Assembly: GCA_022828135.1 (NCBI GenBank)
Contig: JAJEJB010000006.1
Coordinates: forward strand, 1-64,000
From: Acidimicrobiia bacterium
GTDB taxonomy: Bacteria > Actinomycetota > Acidimicrobiia > Acidimicrobiales > Aldehydirespiratoraceae
Reading direction: 5' to 3'
DNA length: 64,000 nucleotides
The position numbers and the translations under genes were made by a program. Of the stretch, positions 42,772-52,021 are shown piece by piece. Position 1 is the stretch's first letter; each line of letters opens with the position of its first letter. The notes beneath the pieces were generated by a model, which was given only the letters and a program-made list of their open reading frames with translations, ran no database searches and was not told the DNA's origin.

Positions 42772-45700
42772 ATGGAGAAGCTCCTGGTCGCCAACCGGGG
42801 CGAGATCGCCATCCGGGCCTTCAGAGCGGCCACGCAGCTGGGCATCAGGACCGTCGCCATACTCCCGATCGAAGAGGAGCGCAGCGGTGCGCTCCATCGC
42901 ATCAAGGCCGACGAGGCCTACGTGATCGGCGAGTCCGGCCGTCCCGTCAGGGCCTACCTCGACCATCAGGCCATCGTGGCCAAGGCGGTGGAGGTGGGGG
43001 CGGACGCCGTGTACCCCGGCTACGGCTTCCTGTCGGAGAGTCCCGACCTCGCCGAGGCCTGCGCCCAGGCCGCGGTGACCTTCGTCGGGCCCAGCGCAGC
43101 TGTGCTCAGGCTGACCGGCAACAAGATGCGGGCCCGGCAGGCCGCCGAGGAGGCCGGGCTGCCCGTGCTGCGCCAGTCCCCGCCGGTCGACGATCCCGCC
43201 GAGGCCGAGGCCCACGCGGCCGGTATCGGCTTCCCGCTGTTCGTGAAGGCCGCCTCGGGCGGGGGCGGTCGGGGGATGCGCCGGGTCGAGAGCCCCTCCG
43301 GCCTGGTCGAGGCGGTCGAGGCGGCCCAGCGCGAAGCCGGCAGCGCCTTCGGGGACTCCACCGTCTTCCTCGAGGAGGCCATGACCGGCGTCCGCCACAT
43401 CGAGGCCCAAGTGCTGGCCGACACCGCGGGCAACGTCGTCCACCTCTACGAACGGGACTGCTCGGTCCAGCGCCGCTTCCAGAAGGTGGTCGAGATGGCG
43501 CCGGCCCGGGATCTGGACGCCACCGTGCGCGACGGCCTGCTGGCCGACGCCGTGCGCTTCGCGTCCTCCATCGGATACGCCAACGCCGGCACGGTGGAGT
43601 TCCTGGTGGACGGCACCGGCCGCTACGTCTTCATCGAGATGAACCCCAGGATCCAGGTGGAGCACACGGTGACCGAGGAGGTCACCGACGTCGACCTGGT
43701 CGAATCACAGCTGCTGGTCGCCTCCGGGGCCACGCTGCCCGAGCTGGGACTCACCCAGGACGCGATCAGCCTGCGGGGCTTCGCCATGCAGTGCCGGGTG
43801 ACCGCTGAGGATCCCTCCAACGACTTCCGCCCCGACACGGGCAGGATCGTGGCCTACCGGCCGGCCAGCGGGGCCGGGGTGCGCCTAGACGGCTGCGTCT
43901 ACCAGGGCGTGGAGATAACCCCCCACTTCGACTCCATGATCGAGAAGGTCACCTGCCGGGGCAAGGACTTCTCCACGGTGGTGCGCCGCATGCAGCGCAC
44001 GCTGGCCGAATACCGGGTGCGAGGGGTGTCCACCAACCAGCCCTACCTGCAGGCCATCCTGGCCGACGACCAGTTCCGGGACGGTCCGGTCACCACCAGC
44101 TTCATCGACGACCGCCCCGAGCTGACCGCGGCGTCGGTGGGGGCCAACCGGGCCACGCGGCTGCTGCGCTACCTGGCCGACGTGACGGTCCACCTCCCCC
44201 ACGGACCGGCCCCCACCAGGGTCGGCCCGGCCAGCAAGCTGCCGCCGTCGCGCACCGGCCAGCCGCCGGCGGGATCGCGCCAGCGCCTGCTGGAGCTCGG
44301 CCCCGAGAAGTTCGCGGCCGAGCTGCGGGCGGCCGGACCGGTGCAGGTGACCGACACGACGCTGCGCGATGCCCACCAGTCGATCCTCGCCACCCGGCTG
44401 CGCACTATCGACCTAGTGGCCGGCGCCCGCGAGATGGCCCGCACCATGCCGGAACTCCTGAGCATGGAGTGCTGGGGAGGGGCCACCTTCGACGTGGCCC
44501 TGCGGTTCCTGCACGAGGATCCCTGGGAGCGGCTGGCCCGCATCCACGAGGCGGCGCCCAACATCTGCACCCAGATGCTTCTGCGAGGCCGCAACACGGT
44601 CGGCTACTCGCCCTACCCGGATTCGGTTGCGGGCCACTTCGTGGCCGAGGCGGCCAGGACCGGGATGGACATCTTCCGCGTGTTCGACGCATTCAACTCC
44701 ATCGACCAGATGCGCCCGGCCATCGCGGCGGTGCTCGATGCGGGGGCGGTGGCGGAGGGGACCATCTGCTACTCGGGGAACCTGTCCAGCCCGGCCGAGG
44801 ACCTGTACACCCTCGACTACTACTTGAGGGTTGCGGAGGAGCTGGTGGAGGCCGGGGTGCACATCCTGTGCATCAAGGACATGGCCGGACTGCTGCGGGC
44901 CGGCGCAGCCACGGCGCTGGTGACCGCGCTGCGAGAGCGCTTCGACCAGCCCGTGCATCTGCACACCCACGACACCGGCGGGGGCCAGCTCGCCACCTAT
45001 TTGGCCGCCATCGAGGCCGGCGTGGACGCGGTGGACGCGTCCGCTCCTCCCCTGTCCGGGATGACCTCCCAACCGTCGATCGCCTCCGTCGTGGCCATGA
45101 CCGACGACGCCGAGCGGGCCACCGGCCTCAGCCTCGACGCCATCGGGGACCTAGAGCCCTACTGGGAGGCGGTGCGCCGGGTGTACGCCCCCTTCGAGGC
45201 GGGCCTTCAGTCGCCGACCGGCACCGTCTACCGCCACGAGATCCCCGGCGGGCAGCTCTCGAACCTCCGGGCCCAGGCTCGGGCCCTGGGCCTGGGGCAC
45301 CGCTTCGAGGAGGTGGAGAGGCTCTACGCGGCCTGCAACGAGCTGCTCGGGCGGCCCATCAAGGTCACGCCGTCGTCGAAGGTGGTCGGCGATCTGGCCC
45401 TGCACCTGGTGGCCTCGGGCGTCTCACCGGAGCAGCTGCTGGAGGACCCGGCCAGCGTCGACCTGCCCGACAGCGTCATCGGGTTCCTCCACGGAGAGCT
45501 GGGCACGCCGCCGGGCGGGTTCCCCGAGCCCTTCCGGTCGAAGGCGACCGAGGGCCGGTCGTGGTCGCCGACCTACAAGGACCTCACTGAAGCCGACATC
45601 GAGGGTTTGGCCCGCGACCGCCGCGCCACCCTCAACCGGCTGCTGTTCCCTACGCCGTCGGCGGCGCAGGCCGAGAAGACGGACCGCTACGGCGATCTGT

Positions 45701-46182
45701 CGGTGCTGCCGTCGCTGCTGTTCTGGTACGGCCTCGACCCCCACGAGGAGGACACCGCCGTCGTGCTGGGCCGGGGTGTGCGGCTGCTGCTGGGGCTGCG
45801 CTCGATCAGCGAGCCCAACGACGAGGGCATCCGCATTGTCGGCTTCCGGGTGAACGGCCAGCCCCGCGACATCGACACCCTCGACCGCAACGTGGCCTCG
45901 GACCGCCCCGAGCACGCCCGAGCCGACCCGACCAAGCCGGGCCATGTGGCTGCGCCGTTCCGGGGCGCGGTCAATGTGTCGGTGGCGGCCGGCGACCAGG
46001 TCGCGGCGGGCGACACGGTGGCAGTGATCGAGGCCATGAAGATGGAGTCGTCGATCTCGGCACCGGTGGCGGGCACGATCGAGTCCATCGCGGCCGCGCC
46101 GGGCGCCCTGCTCGAGCCCGGCGACCTGATCCTCGAGATCCGCCCCGCGGGCCGCGCCGCCAGCCCCGAAGCAGCCAGCTAG
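42772..46182 (+). CDS. pyc: Pyruvate carboxylase
   Basis: A 1136-residue, single-chain biotin enzyme making oxaloacetate from pyruvate and bicarbonate. The N-terminal biotin carboxylase (about 1-450) has the ATP-grasp GGGGRGMRRV loop and EMNPRIQVEHTVTEEV. The carboxyltransferase domain (about 520-820) begins VTDTTLRDAHQSILATRLRT and holds the metal ligands in HLHTHDTGG. The biotin carrier at the C-terminus has AMKMES with biotinylated K1090. All domains and length match the usual enzyme. This is the anaplerotic route for growth on lipids or C3 acids. The stop overlaps the converging GNAT gene (CTAG). Confidence 0.97.
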   Translation: MEKLLVANRGEIAIRAFRAATQLGIRTVAILPIEEERSGALHRIKADEAYVIGESGRPVRAYLDHQAIVAKAVEVGADAVYPGYGFLSESPDLAEACAQAAVTFVGPSAAVLRLTGNKMRARQAAEEAGLPVLRQSPPVDDPAEAEAHAAGIGFPLFVKAASGGGGRGMRRVESPSGLVEAVEAAQREAGSAFGDSTVFLEEAMTGVRHIEAQVLADTAGNVVHLYERDCSVQRRFQKVVEMAPARDLDATVRDGLLADAVRFASSIGYANAGTVEFLVDGTGRYVFIEMNPRIQVEHTVTEEVTDVDLVESQLLVASGATLPELGLTQDAISLRGFAMQCRVTAEDPSNDFRPDTGRIVAYRPASGAGVRLDGCVYQGVEITPHFDSMIEKVTCRGKDFSTVVRRMQRTLAEYRVRGVSTNQPYLQAILADDQFRDGPVTTSFIDDRPELTAASVGANRATRLLRYLADVTVHLPHGPAPTRVGPASKLPPSRTGQPPAGSRQRLLELGPEKFAAELRAAGPVQVTDTTLRDAHQSILATRLRTIDLVAGAREMARTMPELLSMECWGGATFDVALRFLHEDPWERLARIHEAAPNICTQMLLRGRNTVGYSPYPDSVAGHFVAEAARTGMDIFRVFDAFNSIDQMRPAIAAVLDAGAVAEGTICYSGNLSSPAEDLYTLDYYLRVAEELVEAGVHILCIKDMAGLLRAGAATALVTALRERFDQPVHLHTHDTGGGQLATYLAAIEAGVDAVDASAPPLSGMTSQPSIASVVAMTDDAERATGLSLDAIGDLEPYWEAVRRVYAPFEAGLQSPTGTVYRHEIPGGQLSNLRAQARALGLGHRFEEVERLYAACNELLGRPIKVTPSSKVVGDLALHLVASGVSPEQLLEDPASVDLPDSVIGFLHGELGTPPGGFPEPFRSKATEGRSWSPTYKDLTEADIEGLARDRRATLNRLLFPTPSAAQAEKTDRYGDLSVLPSLLFWYGLDPHEEDTAVVLGRGVRLLLGLRSISEPNDEGIRIVGFRVNGQPRDIDTLDRNVASDRPEHARADPTKPGHVAAPFRGAVNVSVAAGDQVAAGDTVAVIEAMKMESSISAPVAGTIESIAAAPGALLEPGDLILEIRPAGRAASPEAAS

Positions 46183-46796
46183 CTCGGACCAGCGGCCACC
46201 GGCAGGGGCGCTATCCATTCGGCGATCAGCTCGGGGACCCGCACCCGCCACTCCTCCTCGGTGATGGCGAAACGGTGGTGGTCCTCCCACACCCCGTTTA
46301 TCTCGACGTAGCGCTCGGCCAGCCCCTCGTATCGCAGCCCGAGCTTCTCGACCACCCGCAGGCTGGCCGAGTTGCGAGGCACGATGGAGACCTGCAGCCG
46401 GTGCAGCCGCAGCTCCTCGAAGGCGAAGCGGGCCGCCACCACCAGCGCCTCCGGCGTGTAGCCGTTGCCGCCGACGGCCTCGTCGATCCAGTAGCCGACG
46501 TAGCACGACTGGAACGGGCCCCGCTGGATGGACGACAGGTTCATCTCGCCCCGGAAGCACCTGTTGACGAACACGCCGAACCCGTATCCGGTCCCCTGCT
46601 GGCGCTCCCGCCGGCGGGCCGCGCAGCGCTCGCTGAACGCCTTGGGGTCCTCGGCGGTGTCGGGCCGGCCCGGTACGGGCCGCGGCTCCCACTGCTTGAG
46701 ACGGGTGCGGTTGCGCCGGCGAACCTCCCGCCATGCGCCGAAGTCGTCACGCGTCAACGGCCGCAGCAGCACTCGCCGCCCCAGCAGAGTACTCAC
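46179..46796 (-). CDS. GNAT N-acetyltransferase (RimJ/RimL-like)
   Basis: A 205-residue acetyltransferase. The acetyl-CoA loop region is IDEAVGGNGYTPEALVVAAR. The later segments LHRLQVSIVPRNSASLRVVE and KLGLRYEGLAERYVEINGVW match the RimJ/RimL branch that modifies protein N-termini. The GTG at 46796 was chosen: it gives the family N-terminus (LLGRRVLLRPLTRDDF) and lies 8 nt after a TANNNT box. The true target is unknown. Confidence 0.87.
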   Translation of the reverse strand: MSTLLGRRVLLRPLTRDDFGAWREVRRRNRTRLKQWEPRPVPGRPDTAEDPKAFSERCAARRRERQQGTGYGFGVFVNRCFRGEMNLSSIQRGPFQSCYVGYWIDEAVGGNGYTPEALVVAARFAFEELRLHRLQVSIVPRNSASLRVVEKLGLRYEGLAERYVEINGVWEDHHRFAITEEEWRVRVPELIAEWIAPLPVAAGPS

Positions 46797-46804
46797 GTCG
46801 GGGC

Positions 46805-46810
46805 ACTCTA
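46805..46810 (-). promoter_or_regulatory. TANNNT -10 box, leaderless GNAT start
   Basis: On the minus strand TAGAGT lies 8 nt before the GTG. It overlaps the stop codon of the ppx gene, so the promoter would sit inside the end of that gene. Confidence 0.35.
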
Positions 46811-47737
46811 GCCGTGCTGTTGGGCGTCTAGAAGTCCGAGCGCCAGGCCGTCGAGCAGGTCCGACTCCGACACCAGACACTCGTCGAAGTCGAAGTACCG
46901 CATGATCCTCACCAGGATGCACACTCCGGCCACGATCACATCGGCACGGCCGGGGTGCAGCCCGGGATTGTGGACCCGATCGGCGAGGGTCTCGGTGGCC
47001 AGAGTGCGGAAGACGTCCTCGGCGGCGTCCTTCGACAGCCTGAAATGATGGACCTGGTCCCGGTCGTAGGTCGCCAGGCCCAGCTCCACCGCCGCGACGG
47101 TCGTGATCGTCCCGGCCACGCCCACGAGCCGGCACGGCCCGCCGAGGGCGGGGATGGCCCGCACCGCATCGTCGAGGTGGAGTTCAGTGACCGACAGGCA
47201 CGCCGCGAGCTCCTCGGGCAGGGGCGGGTCATGATGGACGTACTTCTCGGTGAGCCGCACGCTACCGATGTCGAGCGACAGCGCTTCGGTGCAGTGATGC
47301 TCGCCGAAGGACAGCTCGGTCGACCCCCCGCCGATGTCGACTACCAGGAAGGGCCCATCGGCCGCGTCCAGGTCGCTCACCGCGCCCCTGAAGGCCGTCT
47401 CGGCCTCCTGGCGTCCCGACAGGACCTCCGGAGCGGCACCGAGGATCGACTCCGCGGGCTGCAGAAAGTCCGACCGGTTGGCGGCGTCGCGCACCGCAGA
47501 GGTCGCGATGAACCTCACAGCCGTCGGGCTGTGGGCGTCGATGGCCTGCCGGTACTCCGTCAGGCACACCAGGGTGCGCTCCACGGCGGAGGGATCGAGG
47601 CTGCCGGTGGCGTCCACACCCCGGCCCAGGCGGGTTATCTCCGAGCGCCTGATCGCCGCGGGCTCCTGCCCGTCGGTGATGAGCAGGCGGGTGGTGTTGG
47701 TGCCGCAGTCCACGACAGCCACCGGGCCGGAGGTCAC
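46808..47737 (-). CDS. ppx: Exopolyphosphatase / pppGpp phosphohydrolase (Ppx/GppA)
   Basis: A 309-residue ASKHA-fold phosphatase. The phosphate loop VAVVDCGTNTTRLLI opens the protein, and FLVVDIGGGSTELSFG and VGVAGTITTVAAVELG are the second and third phosphate-binding segments. It degrades polyphosphate or pppGpp. The GTG at 47737 has GGGAGGG upstream, which decides the start. The gene is transcribed just after DUF501 (1-bp gap), an arrangement conserved in actinobacteria such as Mycobacterium (Rv1025-Rv1026, from memory). Confidence 0.93.
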   Translation of the reverse strand: MTSGPVAVVDCGTNTTRLLITDGQEPAAIRRSEITRLGRGVDATGSLDPSAVERTLVCLTEYRQAIDAHSPTAVRFIATSAVRDAANRSDFLQPAESILGAAPEVLSGRQEAETAFRGAVSDLDAADGPFLVVDIGGGSTELSFGEHHCTEALSLDIGSVRLTEKYVHHDPPLPEELAACLSVTELHLDDAVRAIPALGGPCRLVGVAGTITTVAAVELGLATYDRDQVHHFRLSKDAAEDVFRTLATETLADRVHNPGLHPGRADVIVAGVCILVRIMRYFDFDECLVSESDLLDGLALGLLDAQQHG

Positions 47738-47738
47738 A

Positions 47739-48263
47739 TCACCCTCCCACCAGCCCGGTCGCGGCCGGGCCGAGGCGCTCCGCCACCCAGCGCCCGACGG
47801 GGTCGTCGCCGCCGGCCAGGTGCCAGGCATAGTGGGCGTGGAGGCACTTGACGCCGCGGCGGGTGCCGCCCACACCGGCCGAGGGTCTGGGCCCCGCATG
47901 GCCTGCGGGGATGGCGGCGTCGCGCTCGGCGGCGTAGCGGGCGTGGGCCTCGGCCAGTTCGCCGGCATCGACGGCCGCCTCCGCGGCTCGCACCCCGCCC
48001 TCGGACTCCAGACGCCCGACCAGGCGGCGCAGGTCCTCCTCGACGAGCCAGTAGCGGGTGGGCATGGGCCGGCCGTCGTGAAGGACGGGGGCGTTGCGTA
48101 TCACGGCCGGGTCGCCCGAGGAGTTGCGCAAGACCACCTCGAAGTCCCCCGCAGGCTCGCGGCCCAGAAGCTGGGCGACCCGAGTGACATCGTCCTGGCT
48201 GCAGCCCGGCACCGCGCCGGCGGGCGCCGACGTCCGAGCGGCGTGGTCGGCCCCGGCTGTCAC
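47739..48263 (-). CDS. DUF501 family protein
   Basis: A 174-residue protein of the actinobacterial DUF501 family, function unknown. Typical segments are VAQLLGREPAGDFEVVLRN, PMPTRYWLVEEDLRRLVGRL and the conserved GVKCLHAHYAWHLAGGDDPV motif. It lies just upstream of ppx, as in other actinobacteria. In many of those genomes ftsB and enolase come directly before it; here about 5 kb of cox maturation genes and a thioesterase gene intervene. GTG start. Confidence 0.88.
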   Translation of the reverse strand: MTAGADHAARTSAPAGAVPGCSQDDVTRVAQLLGREPAGDFEVVLRNSSGDPAVIRNAPVLHDGRPMPTRYWLVEEDLRRLVGRLESEGGVRAAEAAVDAGELAEAHARYAAERDAAIPAGHAGPRPSAGVGGTRRGVKCLHAHYAWHLAGGDDPVGRWVAERLGPAATGLVGG

Positions 48264-48285
48264 GGCTGGCGCGCGGTCACCGTTG

Positions 48286-48954
48286 TCAGGAAGCCAGAAC
48301 GATGACGACCACGATCACGATCAGGATGACCGCGAGGATGACCGGCACGAGGCGCTTGAGCACCGGAGCCCCGGCCACGTCCAGCAGATCCACGGCCTCA
48401 ACCTCAGCGGCGGGCTCCGGCACGGCAGCCGGAGCCCCGGCGTCCTGGCCGGAATCATCGGCCCCGACTTCCGCGTCCGGCGCAGCCGGAGCCTCGTCGG
48501 AGGCCACATCAGCGGCCACCAGCTCAGCGAGATTGTCGGCGAACTGCCCCATCAGCTTGCGGCTCACGTCGGCCAGCACGCCCCGGCCGAACTGCGCGAC
48601 CTTGCCCGTGATCGTCAGGTCGGTGTGGACGCTCACCCTCGTGGACGCCTCAGTCACCGCCTCGAGTGAGACCGTGATCTCCGCCGACGCGTTCCCCGCG
48701 CCGCGGGTGTCGCGCCCGCTGGCCGACATCAGCAGCCGGTGGGCGGCGTCGTCGCGTTCGGTGAACGAGGCCTTGCCCTTGTACTGGGAGGTGATCGGTC
48801 CGACCTTGACCTTGACCAAACCCTCGTGGACATCGCCGTCGCTGCCGGTGAGCTGGGCTCCCGGCAGGCACGGCGCGATCCGTTCCACGTCGGTGAGGAC
48901 CTCCCACACAGCGTCGACGGGATGGGCTACCTCGAACGAATCGTTCAGTTCCAT
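48286..48954 (-). CDS. coxG: CoxG-like SRPBCC protein with C-terminal membrane anchor
   Basis: A 222-residue protein. The SRPBCC fold (residues about 1-150; LNDSFEVAHPVDAVWEVLTD, CLPGAQLTG, GKVAQFGRGVLADVSRK) is that of carbon monoxide dehydrogenase subunit G. An Ala/Asp-rich linker leads to a C-terminal membrane helix (VILAVILIVIVVVIVLAS). CoxG is thought to attach the molybdenum hydroxylase to the membrane and link it to the quinone pool. It overlaps the MobA-like gene by 10 bp and closes the maturation cluster. Confidence 0.9.
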   Translation of the reverse strand: MELNDSFEVAHPVDAVWEVLTDVERIAPCLPGAQLTGSDGDVHEGLVKVKVGPITSQYKGKASFTERDDAAHRLLMSASGRDTRGAGNASAEITVSLEAVTEASTRVSVHTDLTITGKVAQFGRGVLADVSRKLMGQFADNLAELVAADVASDEAPAAPDAEVGADDSGQDAGAPAAVPEPAAEVEAVDLLDVAGAPVLKRLVPVILAVILIVIVVVIVLAS

Positions 48955-49532
48955 TTCTGCAGGTCCTCCAGGGTGTCGATGTCGTCGGGATTCCCCTCGC
49001 AGGGTATCGCCCGCACCAGCTCCGGTCTGCGGCGCATCAGCACCCGCCCGCCCTCGTCGCCGGTCAGGGGCAGGTAGCTCCACAGGGCGGCGCCGATCCG
49101 GACCGGGGGCCGGCGGGCGCCGTCGAAATCGGCCACCGCTAGATCGCAGTCGGCATTTCCCACCGCCGCCCACGCCTCTGCGGGCACGCCGGGCTGGTCA
49201 CCGCACCCGAACACCACCGCCCGGTGCCCCCGCGACCCCGCGTAGCTCACCGCCGCGGCCAGCGACGTGGCCTGGCCCTGCTCCCAGGCCTCGTTGTGCA
49301 GCACCGTCACCTCTTCGGGCAGCACCTCCAGCAGGTCGACGGCCCCCATGACCACGATGGTCTCGTCGAGGTCGGCGGCCAGGGCCGAGTCCACTGCCCG
49401 GCGCACGAGCGGCACGCCGCCCACCTCGCACAGCAGCTTGTGGCGCTCCCCCGCGAAGCGCTCCCCGGCACCGGCGGCCAGCACAACGGCAGCCACCCCC
49501 AGGCGGCGGTCCTCGCCGTGCTCGTCGGTCAC
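48945..49532 (-). CDS. MobA-like nucleotidyltransferase for molybdenum cofactor
   Basis: A 195-residue NTP-transferase. The nucleotide-binding start VAAVVLAAGAGERFAGERHK (GxGxR plus lysine), the CGDQPG motif and the C-terminal PCEGNPDDIDTLEDL match MocA/CoxI-type cytidylyl- or guanylyltransferases. These attach CMP or GMP to molybdopterin for hydroxylases of the xanthine/CO dehydrogenase family. The GTG start lies 4 bp after the XdhC-like gene, so they are probably co-translated. Confidence 0.88.
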   Translation of the reverse strand: MTDEHGEDRRLGVAAVVLAAGAGERFAGERHKLLCEVGGVPLVRRAVDSALAADLDETIVVMGAVDLLEVLPEEVTVLHNEAWEQGQATSLAAAVSYAGSRGHRAVVFGCGDQPGVPAEAWAAVGNADCDLAVADFDGARRPPVRIGAALWSYLPLTGDEGGRVLMRRRPELVRAIPCEGNPDDIDTLEDLQKWN

Positions 49533-49536
49533 AGGA

Positions 49537-50652
49537 TCAGTCGTGGATGGGGCCGGTGGTGGTGGAGAGGCCTTCGGCCTTGCGTCCCGTGCGCAGCGAG
49601 ATGATCTCCGAGACTATGGACACCGCGGTCTCCTCGGGAGTAGCCGCCCCGATGTCGAGCCCGATGGGTGAGCGCAAGCGAGCCAGCTGCTCGTCCGTCA
49701 CGCCGGCCTCGCTCAGGCGGCGGGTGCGGTCGTCGTGGGTGCGGCGGCTGCCCATCACCCCGATGTAGCCGACGTCGGTGGCCAGCGCCGAGGTGATGGC
49801 GGGCACGTCGAACTTGGCGTCGTGGGTGAGCACGCACACTGCGTCCCGGGGGCCGAGGCCCGCCCCGACGTCGTCCAGCAGCCGGTCGGGCCACGAGACC
49901 ACCACCTCGTCGGCCATCGGGAACCGCTTGTCGGTGGCGAACACCGACCGGGCGTCGCACACCGTGACGCGGTAGCCGAGCACCTTGGCCACCCGTGCCA
50001 GCGCCGCGGTGAAGTCGACCGCGCCGAAGATCAGCATCCGGGGCGGCGGCGCGAACGACTCCACGAACACCGCCACCTCCTGGCCGCGGATCTCGCCCTG
50101 CTCGGAGTACTCGCCCCGCTCGGAGTAGCGGCGCAGGCCGGAGCGGCCCGCAACCAGCTCGCCGCGGGCGTCGCGCTGCACGGCCCGGTCGAGGCCCGCA
50201 GAGCCCAGCGAGCCGACAGTCCTGGCTCCCTCCGGGCGCACCAGCATCTTGGCGCCCGTCCCGGGACCCTCGACCACGGTGGCCAGCGCGGCGGGCGACT
50301 CTGCCGCTAAGTCTGTGCCGAGCTCGTCGAAGACCGGGCCCCACTCCAGCGGCTCCACGAACAGGTGGATGGTCCCGCCGCAGGTGAGCCCCACGGCGAA
50401 AGCCTCGTCGTCGCTGTAGCCGAAGGTGACGATGCGCCGGTCCCCGGTGGCGATCACGTCCAGGGATTCGGTGACCACCGCACCCTCGACGCAGCCGCCC
50501 GACACCGAGCCGACCACCTCGGCGTCAGCGGTCACCGCCATCGCCGCCCCCGGAGCCCTGGGCCCGGAGCCTTCGAGGTCGACGACGCGGGCGACCGCGG
50601 CGCTCTCGGAGGCCGACCGCCAGCGGTCCAGGTCGGCCAGGATCTCCTTCAC
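49537..50652 (-). CDS. coxF: XdhC/CoxF family molybdenum hydroxylase maturation factor
   Basis: A 371-residue protein. The N-terminal XdhC_CoxI half carries the conserved GSVSGGCVEGAV and GLTCGGTI cysteine segments. The C-terminal Rossmann half has MLIFGAVDFTAALARVA and GYIGVMGSRRTHDDR. XdhC inserts the sulfurated molybdenum cofactor into hydroxylases. The start overlaps the CoxE stop by 4 bp. Both halves are complete, so it looks functional. Confidence 0.93.
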   Translation of the reverse strand: MKEILADLDRWRSASESAAVARVVDLEGSGPRAPGAAMAVTADAEVVGSVSGGCVEGAVVTESLDVIATGDRRIVTFGYSDDEAFAVGLTCGGTIHLFVEPLEWGPVFDELGTDLAAESPAALATVVEGPGTGAKMLVRPEGARTVGSLGSAGLDRAVQRDARGELVAGRSGLRRYSERGEYSEQGEIRGQEVAVFVESFAPPPRMLIFGAVDFTAALARVAKVLGYRVTVCDARSVFATDKRFPMADEVVVSWPDRLLDDVGAGLGPRDAVCVLTHDAKFDVPAITSALATDVGYIGVMGSRRTHDDRTRRLSEAGVTDEQLARLRSPIGLDIGAATPEETAVSIVSEIISLRTGRKAEGLSTTTGPIHD

Positions 50653-51875
50653 TTCTCTACTCCGAACTGCCCCGCTCCGGCGAGCACTGGGCCCGAGACC
50701 CGGGCCGCCGCACCGGCATCGGTCCGGAGCCTCGACCCCCGGCCGGTCTCGGTCAAGACGAGATCAGCCAGCCGCTCCAACGACTCCAGGTTGTGCCCCT
50801 CCACGAAGTCGTCGACGTACGGCAGGGCGGCCGCCATCCCCCGGGCCAGCGGGGCGTACCCTGGCGACGCCTTGAGGGGATTGACCCACACCAGGCGGTT
50901 GGCGACCCTGCGCAGGCGCTGCATCTGCTCGGACATCTCGGCCGGATCGCCCCGGTCCCAGCCGTCGGAGAGGATCACCACCACCGCGCCGCGAGCCATC
51001 CCCCGGCATCCCCATTCGTCGTTGAAGTCCCGCAGGCCCGATCCGAGACGGGTCCCGCCGCTCCAGTCGGGCACCGCGGCCGACGCGGCCCGCATGGCCC
51101 GGTCCGGGTCACGCGACGACAACTCCCGGGTGAGCCGGGTGAGCCGCGTGCCGAGCGCGAAGGCCTCAACCCGGCTGCGGCCCGCCACCGCGGCGTGGAC
51201 CAGGCGCAGCAGAGCCCGGGCGTAGCGCTCCATCGACCCGGACACGTCGAGCAGCAGCACCAGGCGCCGCGGCCGGCGCCCGCTCATGCGACGGTGCATG
51301 CGCATGGGTTCTCCCCCCGAGCGCATGGCGGCCCGGACCGTGCGCCGCACGTCCAGACGGCCCCGGCACGACCGTGTCGTCTCCAGACGGCGGCTGGGCC
51401 GCGTCGGGCCGCGGAACCTCAACCGCTCCATCAGCCGGCGGGCCTCCTCCAACTCGTCGTCGGTGTAGTCGGCGAAGTCCTTGGTGGCGAGGGTCTCGGT
51501 GGCGCTGTACCGAACGGTGATCACATCGGAGTCGCGGCCGGGCTCCTCCTCATCGGTGGCGGCCTCGCCGGCGTCGTCGACCTGCAGGACCACCGGCACG
51601 CTCACCGCGGTTGTGGGAGAGACAGTGCCCAGGGGCTTGCCCAGCCAGTAGGCCCCGAAGACGGCGTCGTACACGCCGACGTCCTCGAAGCGATGGACCA
51701 GCGCGCACCGGCCGGCCCAGTACAGCGACTCGCGGCTGGCGACGTCGCAAACCGAAAGCGCTTCCGAGTAGAGCAGCGCGGAGGTGAGCGAGACCTCGAG
51801 ACCGGCCCGGCGCAGCGCGCCGGCGAATCCGACGGCCACATCGATCGGATCGGAGCCGGCTTGTGGCCCGGTCAT
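50649..51875 (-). CDS. coxE: CoxE-like von Willebrand factor A protein
   Basis: A 408-residue protein. The VWA domain at the C-terminal half has a complete MIDAS-type metal site (LLLDVSGSMERYAR, DxSGS). The N-terminal half (DPIDVAVGFAGALRRAGLEV) is the usual CoxE region. CoxE works with the MoxR-type ATPase CoxD in activating the molybdenum-copper site of CO dehydrogenase. The ATG at 51875 was chosen as the family-like start; the frame runs upstream to 51965 through a dispersed repeat. It overlaps the XdhC gene by 4 bp. Confidence 0.88.
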   Translation of the reverse strand: MTGPQAGSDPIDVAVGFAGALRRAGLEVSLTSALLYSEALSVCDVASRESLYWAGRCALVHRFEDVGVYDAVFGAYWLGKPLGTVSPTTAVSVPVVLQVDDAGEAATDEEEPGRDSDVITVRYSATETLATKDFADYTDDELEEARRLMERLRFRGPTRPSRRLETTRSCRGRLDVRRTVRAAMRSGGEPMRMHRRMSGRRPRRLVLLLDVSGSMERYARALLRLVHAAVAGRSRVEAFALGTRLTRLTRELSSRDPDRAMRAASAAVPDWSGGTRLGSGLRDFNDEWGCRGMARGAVVVILSDGWDRGDPAEMSEQMQRLRRVANRLVWVNPLKASPGYAPLARGMAAALPYVDDFVEGHNLESLERLADLVLTETGRGSRLRTDAGAAARVSGPVLAGAGQFGVEK

Positions 51876-51926
51876 GTGATAGCTCGCGGGCGATTGAGAG
51901 CTCGTCGCGTCGTAGCGGGGTGATGC

Positions 51927-51971
51927 CCGCTCTTGTTCGCTCCGCTCACGGGCCGCTCGGGCCACGGCCTC
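51927..51971. repeat. Dispersed 45-bp intergenic repeat, copy 1
   Basis: This block between the coxE and coxD genes recurs at 56904-56948 with two mismatches in 45 bp. It includes GCTCACGGGCCGCTCGGGCC. Both copies lie immediately upstream or downstream of minus-strand genes. Confidence 0.75.
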
Positions 51972-52021
51972 GCTGGACTCATCGCGAAGGTTCTCATCGC
52001 CCGCTTCCGATCCGCTCGGCC

